Part shown: positions 7,925 to 16,214 of the stretch, one piece after another
Position numbering within the stretch: the first letter of the stretch is position 1
How the letters are laid out: each line of letters opens with the position of its first letter
Source of the DNA: Mesorhizobium metallidurans STM 2683
GTDB taxonomy: Bacteria > Pseudomonadota > Alphaproteobacteria > Rhizobiales > Rhizobiaceae
Direction: 5' to 3'
Assembly: GCF_000350085.1 (NCBI RefSeq)
Contig: NZ_CAUM01000132.1
Coordinates: 1-42,473, forward strand
DNA length: 42,473 bases
The notes under the pieces: generated by a model
Database searches by the model: none
Seen by the model: only the letters and a program-made list of their open reading frames with translations
Told to the model about the DNA's origin: nothing
Made by a program: the position numbers and the translations under genes

Positions 7925-8827
7925 ATGCCCCCGATTGCCACGCCCTTGATCGCCACGCTCGTATCCCATCCCGCCGGCCGCGCATTGTCGCCGGCGATTG
8001 CGAATATGGCGTCACGGTCGGTCGGCGCAAGCGCTGTTCGCTGGCTTGCCGAAGGGATCGCCTGCGATCTCGCTTTGCCCGAGACAGCCGAAACCACGGA
8101 AGCGACCGCCAGTCTGCGCGCCGCGCTCGCCACTGAGCCGGTCGACGTGATCGTTCAGCAGGCCCAGGCAAGGCGAAAGAAGCTCCTCATCGCCGATATG
8201 GATTCGACCATGATCGACCAGGAATGCATCGACGAACTTGCCGACGAGATCGGCGTCAAGGATCGCGTTGCCGCGATCACCGCGCGATCGATGAATGGGG
8301 AGATCGCTTTCGAGCCGGCCTTGCGCGAGCGGGTGGCGTTGTTGAAAGGTCTCGACGCCGCCGTGGTCGACCGCATCATCGCCAACCGGCTGACGCTGGC
8401 CTCCGGTGGCCGCGCACTTGTGCGGACCATGCGTGCCAACGGCGCCTGGACGGCGCTGATATCCGGTGGCTTCAACGTCTTCACCGCGCGCATCGCGGCG
8501 ATGCTCGGCTTTCAGGAGAACCGCGCCAACCGCCTGATCGAAAAGGATGGCCAGTTCACCGGGATGGTGGCCGAGCCGATCCTCGGCCGCGCCGCCAAGG
8601 CCGACGCGCTGCTCGAGATTTCGGCGCGCCTCGGACTGACAACCGCCGACGCCATCGCCGTCGGCGACGGCGCCAACGACCTCGACATGATCCGTCTTGC
8701 CGGTACTGGCGTCGCCTTGCACGCCAAGCCGGCGGTGGCGGCCGAGGCCAAGGTCCGCATCGACCATGGCGACCTGACGGCGCTGCTTTATCTGCAGGGG
8801 TACCGGCGCGAGGAATTTGCAGAATGA
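7925..8827 (+). CDS. serB: Phosphoserine phosphatase
   Basis: SerB removes phosphate from phosphoserine, the last step of serine synthesis. It is a 300-residue HAD-superfamily enzyme. The nucleophile motif DMDST has its aspartates at 91 and 93. The threonine/serine motif appears as LISGGF, the lysine as GRAAKADA, and the metal-binding motif as GDGANDLDM. The first 85 residues form the usual variable N-terminal domain. The ATG at 7925 has GGAA seven bases upstream and gives the size usual in rhizobia. Its stop overlaps the start of the next gene (ATGA), so the acetyltransferase is translationally coupled. Confidence 0.93.
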   Translation: MPPIATPLIATLVSHPAGRALSPAIANMASRSVGASAVRWLAEGIACDLALPETAETTEATASLRAALATEPVDVIVQQAQARRKKLLIADMDSTMIDQECIDELADEIGVKDRVAAITARSMNGEIAFEPALRERVALLKGLDAAVVDRIIANRLTLASGGRALVRTMRANGAWTALISGGFNVFTARIAAMLGFQENRANRLIEKDGQFTGMVAEPILGRAAKADALLEISARLGLTTADAIAVGDGANDLDMIRLAGTGVALHAKPAVAAEAKVRIDHGDLTALLYLQGYRREEFAE

Positions 8828-9387
8828 GACCGATCCGCACCGAGCGCCTGATCCTGCGCAATTGGGCGGAGCGCGACCGCGACCTCTTTCACCGGATCAA
8901 TTCCAACGAGCGCGTCATGGAATTCTTTCCGTTCCGCCGCGACCGTGCCGCCGCCGACGCCAAGATGGACGAATTTCAGGACGCCGTTGACCGCGACGGC
9001 TATGGCTGGTCAGCTGTCGAGATTGCTGCATCCGGCGAGTGCATCGGCTTTGTCGGTCTGAATCTTGCCGAGATCGAACCCATAGCGCCGGCCGGCACGA
9101 TAGAAATCGGTTGGCGGCTTGCACCTGAATTCTGGGGCCGTGGCTACGTCAAGGAAGCGGCAGAGGCATGGCTCGCCTATGGGTTTGTAACGCTTGGATT
9201 GACCGAGATCGTCTCCTTCGCCGTGTGGAACAACCTTCGCTCGACGGCGGTGATGGAACGTCTTGGCATGGGCCGCGACTTTTCCGGCGACTTCGACAAC
9301 TCCCGGGTTCCGGATACACATCCGCAACTCAAACGTCATGTGCTGTACAGGCTGACAGCCGAGGACTGGCGAAAGAGCCGTCGCTGA
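8824..9387 (+). CDS. GNAT-family N-acetyltransferase (RimJ/RimL type)
   Basis: A 187-residue acetyltransferase of the RimJ/RimL-like Acetyltransf_3 group. It opens with RPIRTERLILRNW, the typical TERLxLR start. The acetyl-CoA motif A is IGWRLAPEFWGRGYVKEAAEA, and VWNNLRSTAVMERLGM is the conserved Asn-x-Ser-motif B region. The acceptor substrate is unknown; relatives acetylate ribosomal proteins, antibiotics or small amines. The ATG overlaps the serB stop by ATGA, so it probably depends on serB translation. Its stop codon directly abuts that of a small convergent frame (TGATCA). Confidence 0.88.
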   Translation: MRPIRTERLILRNWAERDRDLFHRINSNERVMEFFPFRRDRAAADAKMDEFQDAVDRDGYGWSAVEIAASGECIGFVGLNLAEIEPIAPAGTIEIGWRLAPEFWGRGYVKEAAEAWLAYGFVTLGLTEIVSFAVWNNLRSTAVMERLGMGRDFSGDFDNSRVPDTHPQLKRHVLYRLTAEDWRKSRR

Positions 9388-9519
9388 TCAGGGCCTGTCA
9401 GAAGGTAGTTCATCGCCGGGGTGCGGCGATTTGACGGCGACCTTGTCGAGCACTTTGGCGAAATCGTCCTCCGACGCATCTCCGGCCCGTCGACGCAGGA
9501 AATCGGCAGCCGTCTCCAT
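9388..9519 (-). CDS. Small hypothetical protein, 43 residues
   Basis: A short frame behind degP on the same strand. It reads METAADFLRRRAGDASEDDF and ends in HPGDELPSDRP. An ATG at 9517-9519 has GGAG and AAGG just upstream; a longer version from 9543 (51 residues) lacks a ribosome binding site. The gap to the degP stop is 57 bases, so co-transcription is possible. The composition (acidic, with one amphipathic helix) looks protein-like, but no family is recognised. Its stop meets the stop of the convergent acetyltransferase with no gap. Confidence 0.45.
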   Translation of the reverse strand: METAADFLRRRAGDASEDDFAKVLDKVAVKSPHPGDELPSDRP

Positions 9520-9576
9520 TGCTCCAACCTTTTTGCGTCCCATGGGATGTTCAACATACCTGTGAGGATGCCGGCA

Positions 9577-11088
9577 TCAGTCCATTCTTATAGTCACGAA
9601 CCGCAACTCGCCCGTCTTCGACGCCAGCATCAGAAGCGCGTTCTTGCGGCCTTGCTCCTTCAGCGCGCCGATCCGGTCCATGACGTCCTTGGGCGTGGCA
9701 ACCGATTCCTGGGCGATCTCGGTGATCACCTCACCGGCCTGGATGCCGCGTTCGGCCGCGGCCGAATCCTTGGCGACATCGGTGATGACGACGCCGGAGA
9801 CATCGGCGGCGATGCCGAATTTCGTGCGCGTCTCGTCGTTGAGTTCGCCGACGGTCATGCCGAGCACGGAAGCCGTCGAAACGGCCGGCGCCTTGTCGCC
9901 GTCGTCCTGATCGGTGTTGCCGTTTTCGCCGCTGGCAAGCTTTTCGCCGTCCTCGAGCCGGCCGAGCGTCACCTTCACGGTCTGCTCGACACCTTTGCGC
10001 ACGATGACCACGTCGACCGCCTTGCCGACCGTGCTTTCCGCGACGACGCGCGGCAGATCGCGCATCTCCTGGATGTCCTTGCCGTCGAATTTGATGATGA
10101 CGTCGCCCGCCAGGATGGTGCCATTGTCGACCGGCCCGCCCTTGATGACGCCGGCGACCAGCGCCCCCTTGGCGGTCGCCATGCCGAGGCTTTCGGCGAT
10201 GTCGGCCGTCACCGGCTGGATACGCACGCCGAGCCAGCCGCGCCGCGTCTCGCCGAACTGGCGGAGCTGGTCGACGACGCCAGATGCAAGCTGCGAGGGA
10301 ATGGAGAAGCCGATACCGATCGAACCGCCGGACGGCGAGATGATCGCCGTGTTGATGCCGATTACTTCGCCGACGCTGTTGAACAGCGGGCCGCCGGAAT
10401 TGCCGCGATTGATCGCGGCATCGGTCTGGATGAAATCGTCATAGGGACCGGAACTGATGTCTCGATTGCGGGCCGAGACGATGCCGACCGTCACCGTGCC
10501 GCCGAGGCCGAACGGATTGCCGATCGCCATCACCCAGTCGCCGACACGCATCTTGTTGGAATCGCCGAATTTCACCGCCGTCAGCTTCTGCCCCTTCGGA
10601 TCGACCTTCAGCACCGCAACGTCGGTCTTGATGTCGGCGCCGACCAGCGTCGCCTTGAGCGTCACGCCGTCGGAGAAATTCACCTCGATGTCGTCGGCAT
10701 CGGCGATGACATGGTTGTTGGTCACCACGATGCCCTGCTCGGCGTCGACCACGAAACCGGAGCCCAGCGACTGCACTTTCTGCGCACTGCCCTTGTCGCC
10801 GCCACGGTTCTTGAAGAAATCGTCGAAGAAATCCTGGAACGGCGACCCCTCGGGAAGCTGCGGCATCGGCACCGCGCCCGGACCTTCCGTGCCCTTGACC
10901 GTCTGCGAGGTCGATATGTTGACCACGGCGCCCAGCAGGCCCTGCGCGAGATCGGCGACCGAAGGCGGCCCGTCCGCAGCTGCCGAAGGCGTCACGAAGG
11001 ACGGGACGGCAAGGGGCCCGACAATGAGTGCCGCCGTGCCGGCGATGAACGTCCGCCTCGCCGCGCGCAGAAGGGTGTTGGATGTCAT
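9577..11088 (-). CDS. degP: DegP/HtrA-family periplasmic serine protease (Do type)
   Basis: A 503-residue periplasmic protease/chaperone that degrades misfolded envelope proteins. A signal peptide ends near residue 38 (PSAAA). The trypsin-like domain carries the triad His126 (TNNHVI), Asp156 (KTDVAVLK) and Ser231 (RGNSGGPL). Two PDZ domains follow at about 290-385 and 415-497, linked by an acidic stretch rich in D and G. The start has GGGAGA upstream. It is the last main gene of the hflK-hflC-DUF2065 row but is separated by 171 bases holding an 18-bp tandem repeat, so it may have its own promoter. In rhizobia this position next to hflKC is typical. Confidence 0.93.
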   Translation of the reverse strand: MTSNTLLRAARRTFIAGTAALIVGPLAVPSFVTPSAAADGPPSVADLAQGLLGAVVNISTSQTVKGTEGPGAVPMPQLPEGSPFQDFFDDFFKNRGGDKGSAQKVQSLGSGFVVDAEQGIVVTNNHVIADADDIEVNFSDGVTLKATLVGADIKTDVAVLKVDPKGQKLTAVKFGDSNKMRVGDWVMAIGNPFGLGGTVTVGIVSARNRDISSGPYDDFIQTDAAINRGNSGGPLFNSVGEVIGINTAIISPSGGSIGIGFSIPSQLASGVVDQLRQFGETRRGWLGVRIQPVTADIAESLGMATAKGALVAGVIKGGPVDNGTILAGDVIIKFDGKDIQEMRDLPRVVAESTVGKAVDVVIVRKGVEQTVKVTLGRLEDGEKLASGENGNTDQDDGDKAPAVSTASVLGMTVGELNDETRTKFGIAADVSGVVITDVAKDSAAAERGIQAGEVITEIAQESVATPKDVMDRIGALKEQGRKNALLMLASKTGELRFVTIRMD

Positions 11089-11103
11089 CGAGAAGTCTCC
11101 CAG

Positions 11104-11139
11104 TTTTTCTGAAGAGATAAGTGTTTCTGAAAAGATAAG
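11104..11139. repeat. Two tandem 18-bp repeats in the degP leader
   Basis: The units 11104-11121 and 11122-11139 match at 16 of 18 positions, with shared core CTGAA-AGATAAG. They end 15 bases upstream of the degP start codon, within the expected 5' leader. They could be regulator half-sites or simple slippage products; nothing in the sequence decides this. Confidence 0.6.
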
Positions 11140-11259
11140 CGCTTCGGCAAAAACGCTGCGTCACGCCATGTTGGCAAAAAATACGGCACGTTTGCGGCCT
11201 TGACTATCGGCTGAGGATAAATCCTCCGTTACGCCGGCACCATTAAAGCATCGCCGTCA

Positions 11260-11445
11260 TCAGCCACGCACCAGCCAGACAATGCCGACGCCGATGACAA
11301 TCGCCGCCAGCCCCGCGATCCGCAGCGCGTTCTCCGGCATTGACAGCACTTCACCGGCGAGTTTCCTGGCAAGGCCGGGAAAGCCGCCATAGACCAGGCC
11401 CTCGATAACGAGGACCAGGCCTATTGCCGCCAGGAAATCCTGCAC
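11260..11445 (-). CDS. DUF2065 small membrane protein
   Basis: A 61-residue protein with two hydrophobic helices (about 3-22 and 38-58) separated by a short basic loop (GLARKLAGEV). This is the typical DUF2065 architecture. It starts six bases after the hflC stop, so it belongs to the hflK-hflC operon. DUF2065 genes are commonly found next to hflC. The function is unknown; the position suggests a role linked to the HflKC-FtsH membrane complex. Confidence 0.88.
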   Translation of the reverse strand: MQDFLAAIGLVLVIEGLVYGGFPGLARKLAGEVLSMPENALRIAGLAAIVIGVGIVWLVRG

Positions 11446-11451
11446 CGGCCG

Positions 11452-12396
11452 TTACTGGCCGGTGCCTGGCTGCGCCGGCGCGGCAGGTGCTGCCGGCGGC
11501 TTTGGCGGCGTCTGCCCGCCGTCGGGATCGCGGAAGAAGCGGAAGAACTCCGAGCTCGGCGACAGCACCATCGTCGTCCCGGTATTGTCCAGCGCCGTGC
11601 CATAGGCATTCATCGACCGGTAGAAATCGAAGAAAGCCGGATCGCGCTGGTAGGCCGCCGCGAAGGTGGCACTGCGCTGGGCTTCGCCCTCGCCGCGCAG
11701 GATTTCCGATTCCTTCTGCGCCTCGGCGACGATCTCCACCACCTCGCGGTCGGCACGCGCCTTGATGCGCTGCGCCGCCTCGTTGCCGCGCGCCCTCAGC
11801 CGCTCGGCTTCGGCCAGACGCTCAGCCTTCATGCGGTCGTAAGTCTGCTGCGAGACTTCGGCCGTCAGGTCGGTGCGGCGGATGCGGACATCCTCGATCT
11901 GCAGGCCGAGCGACGTGGCGTCGGGCCTGAGCTGATCGCGCACCTCGCGCATCATCACGGCCCGCTCTTCCGAGAGCGCCGCCTCGAAGTCGCGCAGACC
12001 GTAGACACGGCGCAGTGCCGCGTCGAGACGCGTCCTCAGTCGCGCCTCGGCCAGTTCGATCTGACCCGACACCGCGGCGCGGAACACCCGCGGATCCGAG
12101 ATGCGATAGGCGATGAAGGCGTCGACCTCGTAGAACTTGCCGCCCGACACCTGGACGCGGATGTTGTCGAGGTCGAAGCGCAGCACCCGGTTCTCGATCA
12201 ATTGCACGCTGTCGGCATCGAAGAACGCGAACGGCGCCTTGAAGTAGATACCGGGCTCATTCTTGACGTCGACGATCTCGCCGAATCTGAGCACCAGCGC
12301 CTGCTGGCGCGCATTGACCACGAACACCGAGGAATAGAGCAGGAACAGGATGACCGCGGCAATGACCGCGATGACGGGAAGACGGTTGGCCATCAC
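11452..12396 (-). CDS. hflC: HflC, modulator of the FtsH protease
   Basis: A 314-residue SPFH/band-7 membrane protein. A single N-terminal membrane helix (about 6-24) anchors a large periplasmic SPFH domain (VVNARQQALVLRFGEIV) followed by a long coiled coil rich in A, E and R. HflC forms a large cage with HflK around FtsH and limits its attack on membrane proteins. The C-terminal tail is proline/alanine-rich (TPPKPPAAPAAP). Its ATG overlaps the hflK stop by four bases, which supports coupled and balanced synthesis. Confidence 0.94.
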   Translation of the reverse strand: MMANRLPVIAVIAAVILFLLYSSVFVVNARQQALVLRFGEIVDVKNEPGIYFKAPFAFFDADSVQLIENRVLRFDLDNIRVQVSGGKFYEVDAFIAYRISDPRVFRAAVSGQIELAEARLRTRLDAALRRVYGLRDFEAALSEERAVMMREVRDQLRPDATSLGLQIEDVRIRRTDLTAEVSQQTYDRMKAERLAEAERLRARGNEAAQRIKARADREVVEIVAEAQKESEILRGEGEAQRSATFAAAYQRDPAFFDFYRSMNAYGTALDNTGTTMVLSPSSEFFRFFRDPDGGQTPPKPPAAPAAPAQPGTGQ

Positions 12397-13490
12397 TGGT
12401 TTCCTCCCAGCACCGGCGCCGGCGCCTTCTGTTGCAATGCCGGCAGCGGCAGATAGGGAACGACCCCCTGCCCGTTGCCTTGCTCGACGATGACCTTGCC
12501 CGAATCCCTCAGAACCTTCTCCATCGTTTCCAGATAAAGCCGCTTGCGCGTCACGTCGGGCGCCTTGGCGTATTCGTCATAGACCGAGATGAAGCGCTGC
12601 GCCTCGCCTTGGGCCTCCTGCACGACACGGTTCTTGTAGGCTGCCGCGTCCTCGCGGATCTGGGCGGCCGCGCCGCGCGCCTGGCCGAGTTTCTGGTTGG
12701 AATACTGGTTGGCCTGCTCGACGAACTTGTCCTCGTCCTGCTCGGCGCGCTGCACCTCGTCGAAGGCGTCGGCCACTTCGCGTGGCGGCGCGGCATCCTC
12801 GATCGAGATTGCATTGACGTTGAGGCCGGCCTTGTAGCCGTCGAGCGTCGTCTGGATGATTTCGCGAACCGAGGCCGCAATGCCCTGGCGGTCGTCGCGG
12901 AAAATGTCCTGCGCGGGCCTGCGGCCGACCGCTTCGCGCATGGCGCTTTCGGCGACCTGCCGCAGCATGCCGTCCGGATCGGACACGTCGAACAGATAGG
13001 CCCTCGGATCGGCGACCTGATAGGCCACCGAGAACTGGACGTTGACGATGTTCTGGTCGCCGGAAAGCATCAGGCCTTCGCCGCTGGTGTTGCCGCCGCC
13101 GATGTTTACGAGCTGCTCGGCGATGTTGGCCGTCTCGACCGTTTCGATGGGCCACCAATGGAAATGCAGGCCGGGCTGCGAGAGCTCCGCCTTCGGCTTG
13201 CCGAACCTGAGTTCAACCGCAACCTCGTCGGGCTGCACGGTATAGACCGCCTTGAACGCCCACAGCACGACAAGCGCTGCCGCAATCAGCGCAAACACGG
13301 CTGGGCTGGCGCCACCGCCGCCCGGCAGCGCGCGCCGCAACCTGTCCTGGCCGCGCCGGATGATGTCTTCGAGATCGGGAGGCGAACCCTGCGGGCCGCT
13401 CGGCCCCTTTGGCCCCTGCCCCCAGGGACCCTGATTGCCGCCGCCGCCCCACGGGCCGCCGCCACCGCCACTCTTGTCATTCCAGGGCAT
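12393..13490 (-). CDS. hflK: HflK, modulator of the FtsH protease
   Basis: A 365-residue SPFH/band-7 partner of HflC. The cytoplasmic N terminus is glycine/proline-rich (GGGGGPWGGGGNQGPWGQG), as usual for HflK. A single membrane helix lies at about 64-82, followed by the SPFH domain (YTVQPDEVAVELRFGK) and a coiled coil with EVQRAEQDEDKFVEQANQYSN. With HflC it forms the cage around FtsH. AAAGGA precedes the start. A 151-base gap to folA upstream leaves room for its own promoter. Confidence 0.94.
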   Translation of the reverse strand: MPWNDKSGGGGGPWGGGGNQGPWGQGPKGPSGPQGSPPDLEDIIRRGQDRLRRALPGGGGASPAVFALIAAALVVLWAFKAVYTVQPDEVAVELRFGKPKAELSQPGLHFHWWPIETVETANIAEQLVNIGGGNTSGEGLMLSGDQNIVNVQFSVAYQVADPRAYLFDVSDPDGMLRQVAESAMREAVGRRPAQDIFRDDRQGIAASVREIIQTTLDGYKAGLNVNAISIEDAAPPREVADAFDEVQRAEQDEDKFVEQANQYSNQKLGQARGAAAQIREDAAAYKNRVVQEAQGEAQRFISVYDEYAKAPDVTRKRLYLETMEKVLRDSGKVIVEQGNGQGVVPYLPLPALQQKAPAPVLGGNQ

Positions 13491-13641
13491 GAATGTCCTT
13501 TCGCTTGGAATTCCCTCAAGCGCCTGTTCTACGGCGCAAAATCCAATATCGTTCTTCTATAGGGATGCGACGGCACGCTTTCAACGCGATCGGTTGCCGG
13601 CATCGTCCGATTTTGCAGCGGTCGCGGCCCTTTATCGCCTC

Positions 13642-14160
13642 TCAATGCACGTCATGGCGTCGCTCGTAAACCGAATAGCGCGTCGCATGGCTATCCTTTT
13701 CACCGGCCGGAATGTCCTCGGAGCGGACAATGTGCCACAAATCCGGATCGATCGGCTGGAAATGTGCGTCACCATCGACCACAGCCAGAATATGGGTGAC
13801 ATGCAAGCGGTCGGCCAGCGGCAACGCCTGGGCATAGATCTCGCCGCCGCCGATGACACAGATTTCGTCGACGCCGGCCATGCAGCGCCCGCGAACATCC
13901 GCCAGCCTGATCGCGTCGTCGAGCGAATGCGCGATTTCGACGCCCTCGGCGCGCCAGGTCTTGTCGCGGGTCACCACGATGTTGAGCCTGCCCGGCAGCG
14001 GCCGGCCGATGCCTTCATAGGTCTTGCGGCCCATGATGATGGGCTTGCCCATCGTGTCGGCCTTGAACCGCTTGAGATCGCTGGAAAGCCGCCACGGCAA
14101 GCCGCCATCGCGTCCGATCACGCCGTTCTCGGCGATGGCGACATAGATCGCGACGTCCAT
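13642..14160 (-). CDS. folA: Dihydrofolate reductase
   Basis: This NADPH-dependent enzyme reduces dihydrofolate to tetrahydrofolate and so regenerates the cofactor consumed by ThyA, which is encoded about 6 kb away. It has 172 residues. Visible signatures are IAENGVIGRDGGLPW near the N terminus with the catalytic acid in LPWRLSSDLKRF, the NADPH motif MGRKTYEGIGRPLPGR, and VIGGGEIYAQALP. The ATG shares one base with the stop of the DUF4424 gene (TGATG), so translation is coupled. Confidence 0.93.
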   Translation of the reverse strand: MDVAIYVAIAENGVIGRDGGLPWRLSSDLKRFKADTMGKPIIMGRKTYEGIGRPLPGRLNIVVTRDKTWRAEGVEIAHSLDDAIRLADVRGRCMAGVDEICVIGGGEIYAQALPLADRLHVTHILAVVDGDAHFQPIDPDLWHIVRSEDIPAGEKDSHATRYSVYERRHDVH

Positions 14161-15170
14161 CAGCCGCCGCCCTCGCTATCCGACGGCTCGAGCAGCAATA
14201 TGTCGATGTCGCGCTCGGGATAGAAGTCATCGGCCGTCATCTCGAAGGTGGTCGGCCCGACCTTCCTGACATTATCGCCGCAGAACGAGACCAGGTTCTT
14301 CGGATCGCCCTTGTCGATGGTCAGCTTGAACTTGCCGATGCTGCCCGATGCCCAGTTGCCGCCGGTGGTCAGGATATAGGCGATGCGGTTCTCGAAATAT
14401 TTCGGGTTGCCGTCGGGATCGGCCTTTGCCGCCTTGCGGACAGCATTCTCGAACGTATCGTCCATGCAATAGCGGGTCTTGTAGGCGCCATACTGGCCCT
14501 GGAACTGGCCGTCGTGGAAGAAGCTGAGCGAGGACGTGCCGCCGACGCTCGGCTTGTAATGATGGGCGACACGGACCGCCTTGTTGGCGGGAAAGGTCGA
14601 GCGCCACCAATAGGTCGAGCGCAACTGCCAGAACGGCGCATAGACGGTCTTCATGCCCGAACCGTCGTCGGAAGTATCCTGAATGATGATGCCACGGTTG
14701 ACCCAGTCGTCGGCAACCGCCGGCGGCAGCTTGGCCAGCGCCGCCTTGGCGGCATCGCCGAACGGGTAGAACGGCACGTTTTGCGCCTTGAGGTCGGCAC
14801 TGATGTCGATGCCGAGCGCGAACACCTTCTGCTCGAGCTGCGGCTTTGCCGCCACGCCGTCGATCGTTACCTCGAAGCCGAGGAAATTATCGCTCTGGTC
14901 GTCGGGGATCGCCGGCATCTCGTTCGGGTCGCCCTCGATGTCGGGCATCGGAAAGGCGACGATCGCATCGACATCCTTGTCCGTATTGTTGCGGAAGACA
15001 TAGTCGACCGTCACCTTGTCCGCCGAGATGAAGAGGTTCTCGCTCTCCATGGCCACCGCGTCGCTGCGCGACAGGATCAGCCCGCCGGTGCCCAGTTCGG
15101 CAACCGAATCATTGGCGAACGCGGGCGCGGCGCAGAGTGCCAGTGCTGCGGTCACGACAGATCGAAACAT
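14160..15170 (-). CDS. DUF4424 family exported protein
   Basis: A 336-residue protein with a clear signal peptide (MFRSVVTAALALCAAPAFA, cleavage near residue 19), so it is periplasmic. The mature part begins with ELGTGGLILSRSDAVAMESE and contains VDYVFRNNTDKDVDAIVAFP, the immunoglobulin-like opening of DUF4424 proteins. A tryptophan-rich stretch (STYWWRSTFP) lies mid-protein. No catalytic motif is recognised and no function is established for the family. It is the first gene of the folA operon, with one-base overlap. Confidence 0.82.
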   Translation of the reverse strand: MFRSVVTAALALCAAPAFANDSVAELGTGGLILSRSDAVAMESENLFISADKVTVDYVFRNNTDKDVDAIVAFPMPDIEGDPNEMPAIPDDQSDNFLGFEVTIDGVAAKPQLEQKVFALGIDISADLKAQNVPFYPFGDAAKAALAKLPPAVADDWVNRGIIIQDTSDDGSGMKTVYAPFWQLRSTYWWRSTFPANKAVRVAHHYKPSVGGTSSLSFFHDGQFQGQYGAYKTRYCMDDTFENAVRKAAKADPDGNPKYFENRIAYILTTGGNWASGSIGKFKLTIDKGDPKNLVSFCGDNVRKVGPTTFEMTADDFYPERDIDILLLEPSDSEGGG

Positions 15171-15308
15171 CGAAGCTCCTCAGCGAGAATGCAGCCATGA
15201 CCCTAGCTGTTCAACGTGGCGTTTCAAGCCCTTGCGTGCGCCGCGGACGCTTGCATCGATGCCACGGTTATCTGGACACAAACGCTCCGATCGGGCAGGA
15301 GTTCGCCC

Positions 15309-16079
15309 ATGCGCAAGCTTCTCGTCATCGGCATCGGCGCCGGCAATCCCGACCATATGACCGTGCAGGCCATAAACGGCTTGAACCGGGCCGAAGTGCT
15401 GTTCATTCCCGACAAGGGCGCGGCGAAGAACGATCTCGCCGAATTGCGCCGCCAGATCTGCGACCGCTTCGTCACCAATCCGAAGTCACGCCGCGTCGAA
15501 TTCGAGGTGCCGGTGCGCGCCGAGCCGACGTCCTCCTACCGCTCGACCGTCGATGACTGGCATGAGGCGATCGCAGCGATCTATGAAGGCCTGATCCGCG
15601 ACGAGCTTGCGCAAGACGGCTGCGGCGCCTTCCTGATCTGGGGCGATCCCTCGCTCTACGACAGCGCGCTGCGCATCCTGGAGCGCGTGCGCCTCAGGGG
15701 CAATGTCGAATTCGCTTTGGAGGTCATTCCCGGCATCACCGCCGTCCAGGCGCTTGCCGCCAGCCACAAAATGGCGCTGAACCGCATCGGCGATGCCATC
15801 CTGATCACCACGGGCCGCCGGCTCACCGAGGAAGGCTTGCCCGAAAATGCCGGCAGCATCGTCGTCATGCTGGACGGCAAATGCGCCTTCAACACGCTGG
15901 AGGACAAGAACACCCTGATCCACTGGGGCGCTTATCTCGGCACATCAGACGAGATCATCATTTCCGGCCGCCTCGGCGATGTCGGCGACGAGATCGAGCG
16001 CGTCCGCGAAGAAGCCCGCCGGAAAAAGGGCTGGATCATGGACACCTATCTGCTGCGCAAACCTGACGTAGGGCAGTAG
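15309..16079 (+). CDS. cobF: Precorrin-6A synthase (deacetylating)
   Basis: CobF uses S-adenosylmethionine to methylate C-1 of precorrin-5 with loss of acetate, in aerobic cobalamin synthesis. The 256-residue protein has the class III methyltransferase pattern: LVIGIGAGNPDHMTVQAIN at the N terminus, then GAFLIWGDPSLYDS and EVIPGITAVQALAA. AGGAG precedes the ATG at 15309; the frame is open further upstream without a better start. No other cob gene is adjacent, and no cobalamin riboswitch is visible upstream. The last four codons and the TAG stop are made of a GTAGGGCA repeat, so the original C terminus may have been altered. Confidence 0.9.
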   Translation: MRKLLVIGIGAGNPDHMTVQAINGLNRAEVLFIPDKGAAKNDLAELRRQICDRFVTNPKSRRVEFEVPVRAEPTSSYRSTVDDWHEAIAAIYEGLIRDELAQDGCGAFLIWGDPSLYDSALRILERVRLRGNVEFALEVIPGITAVQALAASHKMALNRIGDAILITTGRRLTEEGLPENAGSIVVMLDGKCAFNTLEDKNTLIHWGAYLGTSDEIIISGRLGDVGDEIERVREEARRKKGWIMDTYLLRKPDVGQ

Positions 16080-16208
16080 GGCAGTAGGGCAGTAGGGCAG
16101 TAGGAAATAATATTTTAGAGGCGTGATAGGCAAGATCTCACACGAAAAACTCTGATAGTCGCGAATTCTCATATCCCTACTGCCCTACTGCCTTATTCCC
16201 CTACTCCC
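16068..16208. repeat. Octamer array overlapping the cobF stop, with an inverted degenerate copy
   Basis: Four full copies of GTAGGGCA plus five bases occupy 16068-16104. Seventy bases later the complementary series (CCCTACTG repeated, 16175-16192, degenerating to 16208) runs in the opposite sense. The two arms could pair as a large stem. The array begins inside cobF, provides its TAG stop at 16077-16079, and its far arm ends just before the modE stop at 16215. Confidence 0.85.
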
Positions 16209-16214
16209 TTCCTC

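Noticed and set aside
9421..11112. Plus-strand frame of 563 codons opposite degP
   Set aside because: The DegP catalytic triad and PDZ domains are on the minus strand; the plus frame is a GC-driven shadow.
15180..15308. Cobalamin riboswitch upstream of cobF
   Set aside because: The stretch is short, lacks a recognisable B12 box and runs straight into the ribosome binding site.
16068..16208. Possible CRISPR-like array
   Set aside because: Units are eight bases in direct tandem without spacers; this is a simple-sequence repeat.
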